DNA of 64,000 nt from Paraburkholderia sejongensis (GCF_020880815.1 NZ_JAJITD010000022.1:1-64000), one strand, 5' to 3'; positions 23,844-33,260 are shown, counted from the first letter of the stretch. Translations and numbers: made by a program. The notes: a model not told the origin generated them from the sequence alone.

Positions 23844-25178
23844 TTACTTTTCGACCACCAGATCGGTGAGCGGCTTGCTGCAGCACAGCAGCACCATCCC
23901 CTGATCGATTTCGCGCTGCCGAATGCCGCCCGCGTGTTTCATCGCGACTTCGCCGGAGACCAGCTTGACCTTGCAGGTGCCGCACATGCCCTGCGTGCAC
24001 GACGACGGCAAACGCAAGCCGGCCTTCTTTGCCGCGTCGAGCACATGCTGGTCGCTGCCGCATTCGATCTCGCGATGACTGCGCGCGAAGCTGACCTTGA
24101 AGCGCGTTGCAGTTTCTGCCCTCTCTGCCGCTTCGGCCCTTTCTGCCCTTTCTGCCCTGTCGGCCGTCGTCTGCTCGGACTCCCCGGATACCACGGGTGC
24201 TTCCTGCGCGGCGGTCACCACGTGACTGGCCGCGCTATTCGCGATCGCTTCGGGCAACGCGTCGCCCGCGCGCGCATCCAACGCTTGCGCGTCCGCCTCA
24301 TCGGCGCCGCCGAACGAAAAACTTTCCTCGTGATAATGACGGCGATCGAAACCGCCCTCGTCGAGCAGCTTGCGCACCGCCGCCATATACGGCGCCGGCC
24401 CGCAGGTAAACACTTCGCGCTCCAGAAAATCCGGCGCGATCAGCTTCAGCAACGGCAGCGTCAAAAACCCGGTCACGCCCGGCCAGTTCGTCCGCGCAGC
24501 GACCCGCTCGCACACGAACGCGGTACGGAAATTCGACTGGTTCGCGGCAATCAGATCGAGTTCGCGCGCGAAGATGATGTCGTCCGGCGTGCGCGCGCTA
24601 TGCACGAACGCGATGTCGCTGTCCTCGCCGAGTTCGTGATGCGCGCGGCTCATCGACATCAGCGGCGTGATGCCCGACCCCGCCGACAGAAACAGATACT
24701 TGCGCGCCGGATGCCGCGCGCAGCTGAATTCGCCGGCCGGCCCGAGCACCCGCACCTGCATCCCCGCATGCAGATGGTCGTGCAGCCAGTTCGACACCGT
24801 GCCGCCCGGCACCCGCTTCACGGTGATCGAAATCGTATGCGGACGGGTCGGCGGCGACGAAATCGTATAGCAGCGATTAACCGGCTCGCCGTCGATCTCC
24901 AGCTCCAGCGTGATGAACTGCCCCGGTTCGAACACGAATGCGCGTTCCGACGGCGCGCGAAAGAAAAAGCTCTTCACGTCGTGCGTCTCCTGCCGCACCT
25001 GGCAGCACACCAGCGTGTCGTCCGCGTCGCTGCTCCAGCGCGCGGGCAGCGCGTCCCAGAAGCGCGGTTGGGCGACGCGGCTCGGCGCGTTCAATGAAGT
25101 GAGGGCCGGGCCGGCTTGATGCAGCGTTGCCATCAACGGTTCGATGCCGGTCTGAAAGTTCGCCTGCTCGCGCATCAT
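23844..25178 (-). CDS. gbcB: Glycine-betaine demethylase reductase subunit
   Basis: Electron-transfer partner of GbcA, passing electrons from NAD(P)H to the Rieske oxygenase. 444 residues. The FAD domain shows RCYTISSPPT (~102-111), the NAD domain FLSAGSGITPLMSMSRAHH and EVFTCGPAPYM. The C-terminal 2Fe-2S plant-type ferredoxin has the C-x4-C-x2-C pattern in LPSSCTQGMCGTCKVKL plus a later Cys in VLLCCSKPL. Between the NAD and ferredoxin domains lies an unusually long Ala/Glu-rich linker with RAERAERAEAAERAE, encoded by 9-bp DNA repeats. AGGAG precedes the ATG. It follows gbcA by 33 bp. Confidence 0.93.
   Translation of the reverse strand: MMREQANFQTGIEPLMATLHQAGPALTSLNAPSRVAQPRFWDALPARWSSDADDTLVCCQVRQETHDVKSFFFRAPSERAFVFEPGQFITLELEIDGEPVNRCYTISSPPTRPHTISITVKRVPGGTVSNWLHDHLHAGMQVRVLGPAGEFSCARHPARKYLFLSAGSGITPLMSMSRAHHELGEDSDIAFVHSARTPDDIIFARELDLIAANQSNFRTAFVCERVAARTNWPGVTGFLTLPLLKLIAPDFLEREVFTCGPAPYMAAVRKLLDEGGFDRRHYHEESFSFGGADEADAQALDARAGDALPEAIANSAASHVVTAAQEAPVVSGESEQTTADRAERAERAEAAERAETATRFKVSFARSHREIECGSDQHVLDAAKKAGLRLPSSCTQGMCGTCKVKLVSGEVAMKHAGGIRQREIDQGMVLLCCSKPLTDLVVEK
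24112..24167. repeat. 9-bp coding repeat in gbcB (CTTTCTGCC-like)
   Basis: About six imperfect units of CTTTCTGCC encode the A-E-R-A-E-R-A-E linker on the minus strand. Likely prone to slippage in multiples of three codons. Confidence 0.7.
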
Positions 25179-25211
25179 GGATCTCTCCTGCTCGTGGCTG
25201 CGAGGTCGCGC

Positions 25212-26498
25212 TCAGCGCACGAACGACACGACTTTCTCGTCGTGCACGACCTGCGGGTGGGCGTCGTACTCCCCTAGACGGCGGATGTACCAGTCGCAGA
25301 ACTTTTCGACCAGCCCCTCGGTGAACGGCGAATACGGCCCCGGCTGATACGCGCTGCTGCGCGCGCCGCGCTGCGAATATTCGACCAGCGTGCGGTCCTG
25401 GTCGTTGGTCGCGCGCCAGACCGCGGTCAGATTGTCGAGGTCGTAGTCGATCCCTTCGCGCGCATCCTTGTGCACCAGCCATTTGGTGCGCACCAGCGTT
25501 TTGCCGGCAGACAGCGGAATGACCGAGAAGCTGACGATATGGTCGCTCATGAAGTGATGCCACGAATTGGGCTGTGTCCAGAACGACAGGCCGCCGAGAT
25601 CGGCCGACTCGAAGCCGCCGAGCAGTTTCCTCGACGCGACCTTCGCGTCGAGCGTCTGCGATTCGCCGTCGCGATCGAGCGGCAGCCGCTGGGTGCGAAA
25701 GCCGGTCACCAGATCGGTGAGCCGGTCGATCTCCGCCGACGGTAACTGCATCGCCTCCCATTGCGCGGTGCGGCGGGCCACAGTTTCCTCGAACGCGGTC
25801 ATCCCCTCTTCGTTAGCCGGCGTGCGCTGATAGCCGAAGCCGTATTCGTACAGCGAGATGGTCAGCTCCGGATGGTTCGCGACGCAGTGATAGCACTCGC
25901 GATTGTTCTCCATCGTCAGCTTCCAGTTGCCGTCCTCGACGATATCGATCGACGCGGCGATCTTGCAGCCGGCCAGATCGTGCGGCAGCAGATACGGCTC
26001 CATCGCCGCGCGCATCACCGCGAAATCGGCGGGCGGTGTATCGGCGAGGCAGATGAAAATCAGGCCGGCGAGGTTCTCGACATGCACGGCTTTCAGACTG
26101 TGTTTGCAGCGGTCGAACTGTTCGCCCATGTGTTCGGCGAACATCAGATCGCCGTTCAGGTTATAGGTCCAGCTGTGATACGGGCACACGATATTGCCGA
26201 GCGAGCCCTTGTCGTTATTGCACAGACGCGCGCCGCGATGACGGCAGACGTTGTGAAACGCGCGTACCTGCAGATCGTCGTCGCGCACGATCAGGATCGA
26301 ATCGTCGCCTATCTCCACCGTCACGTAATCGCCGGGCTCGGGCACGTCCGGTTCGACCGCGACCTGAATCCAGTGCTGCCGGAAGATCGCGTCCATATCG
26401 AGCGCGAAAATGCTGTCGCTCGTATAGAACGGCGCTTCCAGCGTATAGCCCTGCTTGCGGCGTTCGATCATCGCGCGAACGTCTGCGGAAACTTTCAT
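25212..26498 (-). CDS. gbcA: Glycine-betaine monooxygenase, Rieske oxygenase subunit
   Basis: Removes one methyl group of glycine betaine oxidatively, giving dimethylglycine and formaldehyde. 428 residues. Rieske 2Fe-2S ligands are Cys85-x-His87 (CRHRGARL) and Cys105-x2-His108 (CPYHSWTY). The mononuclear iron site is in ENNRECYHCVANHPEL with His204 and His209. Length and motifs match choline-monooxygenase/GbcA proteins. A GGAG lies before the ATG. It is upstream of gbcB and 80 bp downstream of etfB on the same strand. In Pseudomonas gbcA and gbcB are divergent, here they are collinear. Confidence 0.96.
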   Translation of the reverse strand: MKVSADVRAMIERRKQGYTLEAPFYTSDSIFALDMDAIFRQHWIQVAVEPDVPEPGDYVTVEIGDDSILIVRDDDLQVRAFHNVCRHRGARLCNNDKGSLGNIVCPYHSWTYNLNGDLMFAEHMGEQFDRCKHSLKAVHVENLAGLIFICLADTPPADFAVMRAAMEPYLLPHDLAGCKIAASIDIVEDGNWKLTMENNRECYHCVANHPELTISLYEYGFGYQRTPANEEGMTAFEETVARRTAQWEAMQLPSAEIDRLTDLVTGFRTQRLPLDRDGESQTLDAKVASRKLLGGFESADLGGLSFWTQPNSWHHFMSDHIVSFSVIPLSAGKTLVRTKWLVHKDAREGIDYDLDNLTAVWRATNDQDRTLVEYSQRGARSSAYQPGPYSPFTEGLVEKFCDWYIRRLGEYDAHPQVVHDEKVVSFVR

Positions 26499-26578
26499 TG
26501 TGTGCTCCGTTGCGTGTCACGTCTGGCGCCGCGCCAGGCCTTCCTGGTCGCATGCGGGCCGGAACTGGAAACTGGAAT

Positions 26579-27415
26579 TCAGTAGTCCACAAGCTGATGC
26601 TCGCGCAAATACGCGAGGATCACTTGCGCTTTTTCGACACAACTCCCTTCAATTACGACGCTGCCGCCGCGGCTTTCGGTGGTCGTCGCCGACAGCATGC
26701 GCGCGTGGCCCGAGCGCTTTTCGGCGGCGGCGAGGCGCACCGGTTTCGCGCTCGCGGCGCGCACGGTCCAGGCGAGGTCGTCGGGGTTGTTGCTGGGTTG
26801 CGTTGCGGCGGTTGCGCTTGAGGCTGCGCTTGTGGCTGCGTTCGACGATGCATTTGCGGCGGCGCTTGCGTGGGCAGCCGCGCGCACGATCGTCCCTTCG
26901 CGCAGCCGCGCATACGCATACGACGGCGCGGCATTCGCAAGCGGATGCACGGCGATCAACGCCGGCAGTTGCACTTCGACGCGCCGGCGCACGCCTTTCG
27001 GCATGAACTGGCGCACCTCGGCGCAGCGCTCGCGCAAAGTGATATCGACGGCCGCGCCGACCAGCGGCAGCCCCAATGCATGCGCGACGCGGTACGGCAG
27101 CATCCCGCTGTCGAACGCGCCTTCCGCGCGCGTGCCGGTCAGGATCAGGTCGTAATCGTGCAGTCTTGCGGCGAGCGCCCCAACCGGGTCCGCGCCGGGC
27201 GCGACGTCGAGCACTTCGACACAACGCGCGCCGAGCGCCAGATACTCCTGCAGCGCGGGGCTCGATGCAGCGCCCGCATGCAGCACGTCGAGCGTCGCGC
27301 GCTGTGTTTTCGCCAGTTGCCGCGCGAGCGTCAGCGCCGCCGCATCGTTGCGGCTATAGCGCGCGACGCCGCTGACCGGATGACGTCCGATCGACACCAG
27401 AACCGCGATCTTCAT
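26579..27415 (-). CDS. etfB: Electron transfer flavoprotein beta subunit for dimethylglycine oxidation
   Basis: 278 residues. The N-terminal ETF domain begins MKIAVLVSIGRHPVSGVARY and contains YDLILTGTRAEGAFDSGMLP and RRRVEVQLPALIAVHP. It forms a heterodimer with EtfA and carries electrons from DgcAB to the respiratory chain. An Ala/Ser/Asn-rich insert (~residues 180-215, A-A-N-A-S-S-N-A-A-T-S-A-A-S) interrupts the C-terminal part and looks disordered. The start overlaps the etfA stop by four bases (ATGA), so translation is coupled. It is a dedicated paralogue, shorter and more diverged than housekeeping EtfB. Confidence 0.9.
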   Translation of the reverse strand: MKIAVLVSIGRHPVSGVARYSRNDAAALTLARQLAKTQRATLDVLHAGAASSPALQEYLALGARCVEVLDVAPGADPVGALAARLHDYDLILTGTRAEGAFDSGMLPYRVAHALGLPLVGAAVDITLRERCAEVRQFMPKGVRRRVEVQLPALIAVHPLANAAPSYAYARLREGTIVRAAAHASAAANASSNAATSAASSATAATQPSNNPDDLAWTVRAASAKPVRLAAAEKRSGHARMLSATTTESRGGSVVIEGSCVEKAQVILAYLREHQLVDY

Positions 27416-28644
27416 GCGAGTACTCCTTCAGCGAGCTTGCCCGGCTGCAACAGCGCGGCCGACGTGCCGCGCGCGTCCCGCGCGGCGGCGGCAGCGTCGT
27501 TGAGCGCGGCGATCGTTTCGCGCGCGTCCGCGATCACGGTCAGATTCGCGCGTTTCGCGATCGGCGCGCTCGCGTCGAGATTCACCGCGATCACATGGCG
27601 GCAATCCTTGATCCCTTGCAGATGCTGGACCGCGCCCGAAATGCCGAACGCGATATACACGCTCGCTTCGACGGTCTTGCCGGTCGCGCCGATCTGCTTG
27701 TCGCGGGTGAACTTGCCGTCGTCGACGGCGACCCGGCTCGCGCCGATCGCCGCGCCGAGCGTCGCCGCGAGCCGCTCGAACGCGGCGACATCGCTGACGC
27801 CGTTGCCGGCCGATACGATGAAATCCGCTTCTTCGAGCGCGACTTGCGCGGCGTCGATTTCCTCGATGCCCAGATCGCGCACCACCGCGCGTTGCGGCGC
27901 TTGTGTTTGTGCTTGTGCTTGCGCTTGCGTATCCGCGCTGCGCTCGAAGCGCCACGCGACCCGCTCGCCCGCGCCGACGAACGGCAGCTTCGGATAGACC
28001 GCGTTCGGCGCGAGCAGCACGAGCTCGGGCAGCGCGCGAACCGCGAACGAGGTCTGCGCATGCACATAAGTGGCGACATGCGCGGCATCGATCTCGACCA
28101 CGTGAGTCGCGACGCTCGCATTGGCCGCCGCCGCGTAACGACGGCCGAGATCGCCGTCGCCGGTCGCGTTGTCGGGCAGAAAGATATGAACCGGCGCATA
28201 GGTCGCGACGCACGCGGCCAGCGCGGCGAGTTCTTCGGCGGGCGCATACGAGCGGCGATCGAACTGCGGCAATTCGATCAGCTTGTCCGCGCCGAGCGCG
28301 GCGGCGTCGCCGCTGAATTCGCCGAACACCAGCAGCACGACTTCGGTGTGCGCATCCGCGATCAGCGCGGCGGCCGCGAGCGTCTGGCGTGCGTGCTCGT
28401 CGAGCGCGCCGCGATCCGCATGCGCGGCGACCAGCAACGCATGTTGCGGCGATGCGGTGGTGCGTCGCGGCTTCGTCTGCTCGCGTTGCCCGGCCGCGTG
28501 AGGCATGCCGAACGCCGCCGAGTTCGCTTCACCCGCCGCCGCGCCGACGCCCCCGCCTCCGGCACTGCCGAGCGTAATGCGCCGCAGTCCTTGCGCGGTC
28601 ACCGTGAACGGGCGGCGCGGATCGATTCGTTTGAGCGTATTCAT
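27412..28644 (-). CDS. etfA: Electron transfer flavoprotein alpha subunit for dimethylglycine oxidation
   Basis: 410 residues. The C-terminal FAD-binding ETF-alpha domain is typical: VSAGNGVSDVAAFERLAATLGAA..., then GATGKTVEASVYIAFGISGAVQHL and VAVNLDASAPIAKRANLTV, each partly shown. The N-terminal ~70 residues are a low-complexity Gly/Ala extension. A short Ala/Gln repeat (T-Q-A-Q-A-Q-A-Q-T-Q-A) lies near residue 245, encoded by 6-bp DNA repeats. It lies four bases after dgcB and overlaps etfB. Together with EtfB it accepts electrons from dimethylglycine dehydrogenase. Confidence 0.92.
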   Translation of the reverse strand: MNTLKRIDPRRPFTVTAQGLRRITLGSAGGGGVGAAAGEANSAAFGMPHAAGQREQTKPRRTTASPQHALLVAAHADRGALDEHARQTLAAAALIADAHTEVVLLVFGEFSGDAAALGADKLIELPQFDRRSYAPAEELAALAACVATYAPVHIFLPDNATGDGDLGRRYAAAANASVATHVVEIDAAHVATYVHAQTSFAVRALPELVLLAPNAVYPKLPFVGAGERVAWRFERSADTQAQAQAQTQAPQRAVVRDLGIEEIDAAQVALEEADFIVSAGNGVSDVAAFERLAATLGAAIGASRVAVDDGKFTRDKQIGATGKTVEASVYIAFGISGAVQHLQGIKDCRHVIAVNLDASAPIAKRANLTVIADARETIAALNDAAAAARDARGTSAALLQPGKLAEGVLA

Positions 28645-28648
28645 CGCA

Positions 28649-30580
28649 TTACTCCAGCGCCGCGGCCACCAGTTCGGCCACGTCCAGTACTTCCGGACGC
28701 GGTCCCACTACCCCTTCGAGCATCGCGGTGCAATTCGGGCAGCCGACCGCGACGATCTCGGCGCCGGTCGCGCGCGCGTCGTCGATACGGATGTCGGGAA
28801 TCCGCCGCTTGCCGGGGATATCGGTCAACGGCGCGCCGCCGCCACCGCCGCAGCAACGACCCCGCATCCCGTGTCGTTCCATCTCGACCACCTTGATGCC
28901 GATGCTTTTCAGCAAGCGGCGCGGCGCTTGCGTTTCGCCGTTGTAGCGGCCGAGGTAGCACGGGTCGTGATAGGTAATCCGGCGTTCGGCCAATGCTTCG
29001 ACCGCGCGCGGCGTCAGCTTGCCGGCGCTCACCAGTTCGTCGATCAGCGCGGTGTGATGCACGACTTCGTAATGGCCGCCGAGCGCGCGATATTCGTTAC
29101 GCAGGCTGTGCAGCACGTGCGGATCGGCGGTGACGATACGCTCGAACGAGTACTGCGCGAGCGTGCCGATCAGCGTCTGCGCGAGTTGCTGGAACGTCGC
29201 TTCGTCGCCGAGCCGGCGCGCGGTGTCGCCGGTGTCGGTCTCGACGCCGCCCAATACCGCGTAGTCGATCCCGGCGCGGTTCAGTACCTTGACGAGCGCG
29301 CGCAACGTGCGCTGATAACGCATGTCGAACGCGCCTTCGCCGGCGATCAGCAACACGTCGACATGGCGGCCCGGCTGCGCGACCTGCACTTGCAGATCGA
29401 CTGCCCAGTCGTAACGCGCGCCGATGTCGTAGCCGTTCGCGCTGCCGGTCTCGCGCAGATTCGCCAGCGTGGCCGGCCCCTTGCCGGGCACCGCGCCTTC
29501 GACGAGCGTCTGATTGCGCCGCATATCGACGATCGCATCGACGTGCTCGATCAGCATCGGGCACTCCTGCACGCACGCGCGGCAGGTCGTGCAGGACCAC
29601 AGCGTGTCCGCTTCGATCAGGCTGGAAATCAGCGGCTTGCCCGGCGCGCCCGCATGCTTGCCGATCTCGATGCCGGGCGTCGGGCTGCCCGCATAAGCGG
29701 CGTCCGTGCCGCCGACCATCCCGGTCACGAGGTCCTGAATCAGCTTTTTCGGATTGAGCGGCTGGCCGGCCGCGAACGCCGGGCACGCGGCTTCGCATTT
29801 ACCGCACTGCACGCACGCATCGAAGCTGAGCAACTGGTTCCAGCGAAATTCGACCGGCTTGCCGACGCCGTATTCCTTCGCGTCGAGCAGCGGCAGTTTC
29901 AGCGCGGTGGGCGGCACCGCATCGCGCGAGTTCGCCTGGCGCGCGCTCGCGAAGTCCGCGAAGCGCTCCTGACGCGGATGAAACGCCAGATGCAGCAGCC
30001 CGGCCAACGCATGTTTCATCGGCCCGCCGCGCGCCGCGCCGAAGGTCATCGTGAACGCGCCCGCGCCGATCAGCAGCGCGACGAGCACCGCGAAACCGCC
30101 GGACATCGCGCCGGCCGGCAACAGCATGAAGAGCGCGAGACCGAGCGCGAACGAGCCGAGCAGGAGCGGCAGCTGATCCCACGGCCCGCGCGAGAGCCGC
30201 GCGGGAACCGCCTTCGCGCCGTGGCGGCGCCGCCATACGAACACGGTGCCGGCCAGCATCGCCAGCGCGGCGATGAAGATCAGCCGGTCGAGCCACACCG
30301 AGTAGATCGCCAGCCCGTAGTTGACGAACACCAGCGCCATCGCGAGGATCGCGCCGCCGGCGGTCGCGACGTGAGTGCGGGCGATATACGGATCGCGCGC
30401 GACCACATGGTGCAGATCGACGAAGTAGCGTTTCGGAATCGCCAGCAGATTGGCCCAGCCGAACGCGCCGGCGACGGTCGGACGGCCTTCGCGCCAGTAA
30501 GCGGCCCGCCGCGCGAGCGCGAACGCAAGGCCCGCCACCGACACCCACAGCAGCACGGTGATGACAGACACGGGGCTCAT
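28649..30580 (-). CDS. dgcB: Dimethylglycine dehydrogenase iron-sulfur membrane subunit
   Basis: 643 residues from ATG 30578-30580 (M-S-P-V-S-V-I-T-V). The N-terminal third has several transmembrane helices. Two ferredoxin-type 4Fe-4S motifs follow: CVQCGKCEAACP and CTTCRACVQECP. The C-terminal half has the CCG-type domains of GlpC/heterodisulfide reductases (DPCYLGRYNG, GRCCGGGGG, VGCPNC). With DgcA it oxidises dimethylglycine to sarcosine, passing electrons to EtfAB or quinone at the membrane. Two bases separate it from the dgcA stop and four from etfA. Confidence 0.93.
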   Translation of the reverse strand: MSPVSVITVLLWVSVAGLAFALARRAAYWREGRPTVAGAFGWANLLAIPKRYFVDLHHVVARDPYIARTHVATAGGAILAMALVFVNYGLAIYSVWLDRLIFIAALAMLAGTVFVWRRRHGAKAVPARLSRGPWDQLPLLLGSFALGLALFMLLPAGAMSGGFAVLVALLIGAGAFTMTFGAARGGPMKHALAGLLHLAFHPRQERFADFASARQANSRDAVPPTALKLPLLDAKEYGVGKPVEFRWNQLLSFDACVQCGKCEAACPAFAAGQPLNPKKLIQDLVTGMVGGTDAAYAGSPTPGIEIGKHAGAPGKPLISSLIEADTLWSCTTCRACVQECPMLIEHVDAIVDMRRNQTLVEGAVPGKGPATLANLRETGSANGYDIGARYDWAVDLQVQVAQPGRHVDVLLIAGEGAFDMRYQRTLRALVKVLNRAGIDYAVLGGVETDTGDTARRLGDEATFQQLAQTLIGTLAQYSFERIVTADPHVLHSLRNEYRALGGHYEVVHHTALIDELVSAGKLTPRAVEALAERRITYHDPCYLGRYNGETQAPRRLLKSIGIKVVEMERHGMRGRCCGGGGGAPLTDIPGKRRIPDIRIDDARATGAEIVAVGCPNCTAMLEGVVGPRPEVLDVAELVAAALE

Positions 30581-30582
30581 CG

Positions 30583-32646
30583 TCAGAAGTCCTTGCAAAG
30601 ACGCAGCGCGTCGTAGATCGCGCCGTGAATGTTGTGCATCGAGATACAGTCGCCGACCCGAAACAGCAGGAAGCGGCCGTTGCCGAGCTCCTCACTCAGA
30701 CACGGTTGCGGCTCGGACGCGAACAGCTTGTGCACGTCGACCTGGCCGTGATTGAGCGACTCGAGCTTGAGCTGCCAGTACAGCTGATCGTTCGGGGTAC
30801 TGCCGTTTTCGATCACGACCTGATCGACCGCGCGTTCTTCCTGCTCTTCGGTGTACTCGTTGCGGATCACCGCGATCTTCTTGCCGTCTTCCTCGTAGAC
30901 CTTGTCGAGCCAGTAGTTCGGCGTATGGATCACACCTTGCGCGTACAGGCGCCGGTAGAAGATCGGGAACGTGGTGCCGCCGACGTCGTCGGCGACTTTC
31001 ACGTCAGGGGTGACGATCTCGACATTGCCGCCACGGCTGGAGATGAAATCGGCGACGCCCGCGCCCGCATGCGTGCTGACGCCGTCGTACACGAGCACGT
31101 TCTTGCCGGGCTCGACGCGCCCCGCGAGCACATCCCACGAACTGACCGCGAGCCCCTCGTCGACACCCCACGCGGCGACTTGCGACGTGAACGCCGAACC
31201 GCCGGTCGCCAGCACGACGATGTCGGGTTTCTCGGCCATGATGGTTTTCTCGTCGGCGGCGACGCCGAGCCGGCGCTCTACGCCGAGGCGCTTCGTCTCC
31301 ATGTCGAACCAGCGCACGATGCCGGCCATCTGCTCGCGCTGCGGCGCTTTCGCGGCCAGCATGATCTGCCCGCCGACGTAATCGTTCTTCTCGAACAGCA
31401 CCACATCGTGACCGCGGGACTTCGCGACCCGCGCCGCTTCGAGCCCCGCCGGTCCCGCGCCGACCACCACGACCTTGCGCTTCGGCCCGCGCGTCTTCGC
31501 GATCACGTGCGGCATCGTCGCTTCGCGCGAGGTCGCCGCGTTCTGCACGCAAAGCACGTCGAGGCCGTTGTACTGGCGGTCGATGCAATAGTTCGCGCCG
31601 ACACACTGCTTGATCTCGTCTTCGCGGCCATCGCGAATCTTGATCACCATATGCGGGTCGGCAATCTGCGCGCGCGTCATCCCGACCAGATCGACCATTC
31701 CGCTCGCCAGCAGCCGTTCGGCCTGGCCCGCGTCGCGAATGCTTTGCGCGTGCATCACCGGCACTTTCACGACCTGTTTGATGCCGGCCGCCAGATGCAC
31801 GAACGGCTCGGGCGGCAGCGCCATCGGCGGCATGCAGTTGGCGAGCGTGTTGTGGGTGTCCGCGCCGGAGCCGATCACGCCGAGATAATCGATCAGACCG
31901 GTCTCGCTCATCGCCAGGGCGATTTCCTTCAGCTGCTGCTGATCGAGCCCGTCTTCGTGGAACTCGTCGCCGCACATCCGCAGGCCGACGCAGAAGTCGG
32001 CGCCGACCGCCGCGCGCACCGCCTGCAATACTTCGACGCCGAAACGCAGGCGGTTTTCGAGCGAGCCGCCCCATTCGTCGGTGCGGAAATTCGTGCGCGG
32101 GCTCCAGAACTGATCGATCAGATGCTGATGCGCGGCCGAGATTTCGATGCCGTCCATCCCCGCATCCTTCACGCGCTTGGCGGCCGTCGCGAAGTCGCCG
32201 ATGATGCGGCGGATTTCCTCGACTTCGATGATCTTCGCGTTGCCGCGATGCACCGGTTCGCGCACCCCGGACGGCGACATCAGATGCGGCCAGTGCTCGC
32301 CGTGAAACGCCGAACGCCGTCCCATGTGCGTCGCCTGGATCATGATCTTCGCGCCGTGCGTATGCATCGCTTCGGCAAGACGCGCGAGCGGATCGATGAT
32401 CCGGTCGGTGGACAGATTCACCGATTTCCACCAGCCTTGCGGGCTGTCGATCGACACCGGGCTCGAGCCGCCGCAGATCGCGAGGCCGACCCCGCCCTTG
32501 GCCTTCTCCTCGTAGTAGCGGATATAACGGTCGCCGGGCAGCCCACCCGGCTCCGCGTAGACCTCCGCGTGCGCGGTACTGACGATGCGATTGCGCAAAG
32601 TCAGCTGATTCAACGTGAGCGGCTTGAAAAGGTTCGGGTAACGCAT
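30583..32646 (-). CDS. dgcA: Dimethylglycine dehydrogenase flavoprotein subunit
   Basis: 687 residues from ATG 32644-32646 (MRYPNLFKPLTLNQLTLRNR); longer upstream extensions are not coding. The Old-Yellow-Enzyme TIM barrel (1-~370) binds FMN. A Cys cluster at CVGANYC...VLCVQN lies where trimethylamine-dehydrogenase relatives hold a 4Fe-4S cluster, but one of the usual four Cys is Ala here. The C-terminal half is a FAD/NAD-type domain (KVVVVGAGPAGLEAARVA). It demethylates dimethylglycine to sarcosine. It is followed by dgcB, etfA and etfB in a tight operon. Confidence 0.94.
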   Translation of the reverse strand: MRYPNLFKPLTLNQLTLRNRIVSTAHAEVYAEPGGLPGDRYIRYYEEKAKGGVGLAICGGSSPVSIDSPQGWWKSVNLSTDRIIDPLARLAEAMHTHGAKIMIQATHMGRRSAFHGEHWPHLMSPSGVREPVHRGNAKIIEVEEIRRIIGDFATAAKRVKDAGMDGIEISAAHQHLIDQFWSPRTNFRTDEWGGSLENRLRFGVEVLQAVRAAVGADFCVGLRMCGDEFHEDGLDQQQLKEIALAMSETGLIDYLGVIGSGADTHNTLANCMPPMALPPEPFVHLAAGIKQVVKVPVMHAQSIRDAGQAERLLASGMVDLVGMTRAQIADPHMVIKIRDGREDEIKQCVGANYCIDRQYNGLDVLCVQNAATSREATMPHVIAKTRGPKRKVVVVGAGPAGLEAARVAKSRGHDVVLFEKNDYVGGQIMLAAKAPQREQMAGIVRWFDMETKRLGVERRLGVAADEKTIMAEKPDIVVLATGGSAFTSQVAAWGVDEGLAVSSWDVLAGRVEPGKNVLVYDGVSTHAGAGVADFISSRGGNVEIVTPDVKVADDVGGTTFPIFYRRLYAQGVIHTPNYWLDKVYEEDGKKIAVIRNEYTEEQEERAVDQVVIENGSTPNDQLYWQLKLESLNHGQVDVHKLFASEPQPCLSEELGNGRFLLFRVGDCISMHNIHGAIYDALRLCKDF

Positions 32647-32723
32647 CGCGATCGACCTCGGAATGGATGGCGGGTTGTGCCCGCCGGTTGCGCCCGGGGG
32701 TTGGCCCCCTGATGCTGGCGGTG

Positions 32724-33260
32724 TTACGCCGCGAGCGGCGACACTTCGAACACGCAGTGCTCGTGGCCCTCGGCCGCGCAGCGCGCTTCTTTCGATTGCG
32801 AGCGCGGCCCCTTCGTGACGCCGTCGGACGCGCTGTCGTTGACCCAATCCATCGCGCCCGCGAACCAGCCGGCGAACATGTAGCAGAGCTTGCCGCTCTT
32901 GCCCGGCTGCGCGAGCACGAACGACGAATGGCGCAATTCGATCCGTGCATGCGCGCTCGCCGGATCGGCTTCGATGATGCTGAACAGCCCCCAGCCGCGC
33001 TGCGACAGACGGTTCAGGTAATGCTCGAACACCGCCATCCCGCTCAGGCCGTGCTGCTTCGCTTCCTTGTCGCACCAGAAGTACGCGGACTTGTAGCCGG
33101 CCTGGTAGAGGATCTCCGCGTAGGTGTCGAGGCCGAGCGCTTCTTCGACCGCCGTATGGTTGTTGGTGAAGAAATGGCGCGGCACGTACAGCATCGGCAG
33201 CGAGTCGGTGGTCCAGACGCCGGTGTTCGGATCGACGTCGATCGGCAGTTGCGGTTGCAT
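32724..33260 (-). CDS. DUF5943/V4R-type small-molecule-binding domain protein
   Basis: 178 residues with GGAG before the ATG. The C-terminal ~90 residues resemble the V4R (4-vinyl reductase) fold, with AHARIELRHSSFV and the final pair of motifs C-A-A-E-G-H-E-H-C-V-F-E-V. The conserved His/Cys may bind metal or ligand. A homologue of this gene lies between the dipeptidase and dgcA in Pseudomonas too, and is part of the glycine-betaine regulon without a known activity. Here it keeps that position, so a link to dimethylglycine metabolism is likely, but the function is not established. Confidence 0.85.
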   Translation of the reverse strand: MQPQLPIDVDPNTGVWTTDSLPMLYVPRHFFTNNHTAVEEALGLDTYAEILYQAGYKSAYFWCDKEAKQHGLSGMAVFEHYLNRLSQRGWGLFSIIEADPASAHARIELRHSSFVLAQPGKSGKLCYMFAGWFAGAMDWVNDSASDGVTKGPRSQSKEARCAAEGHEHCVFEVSPLAA

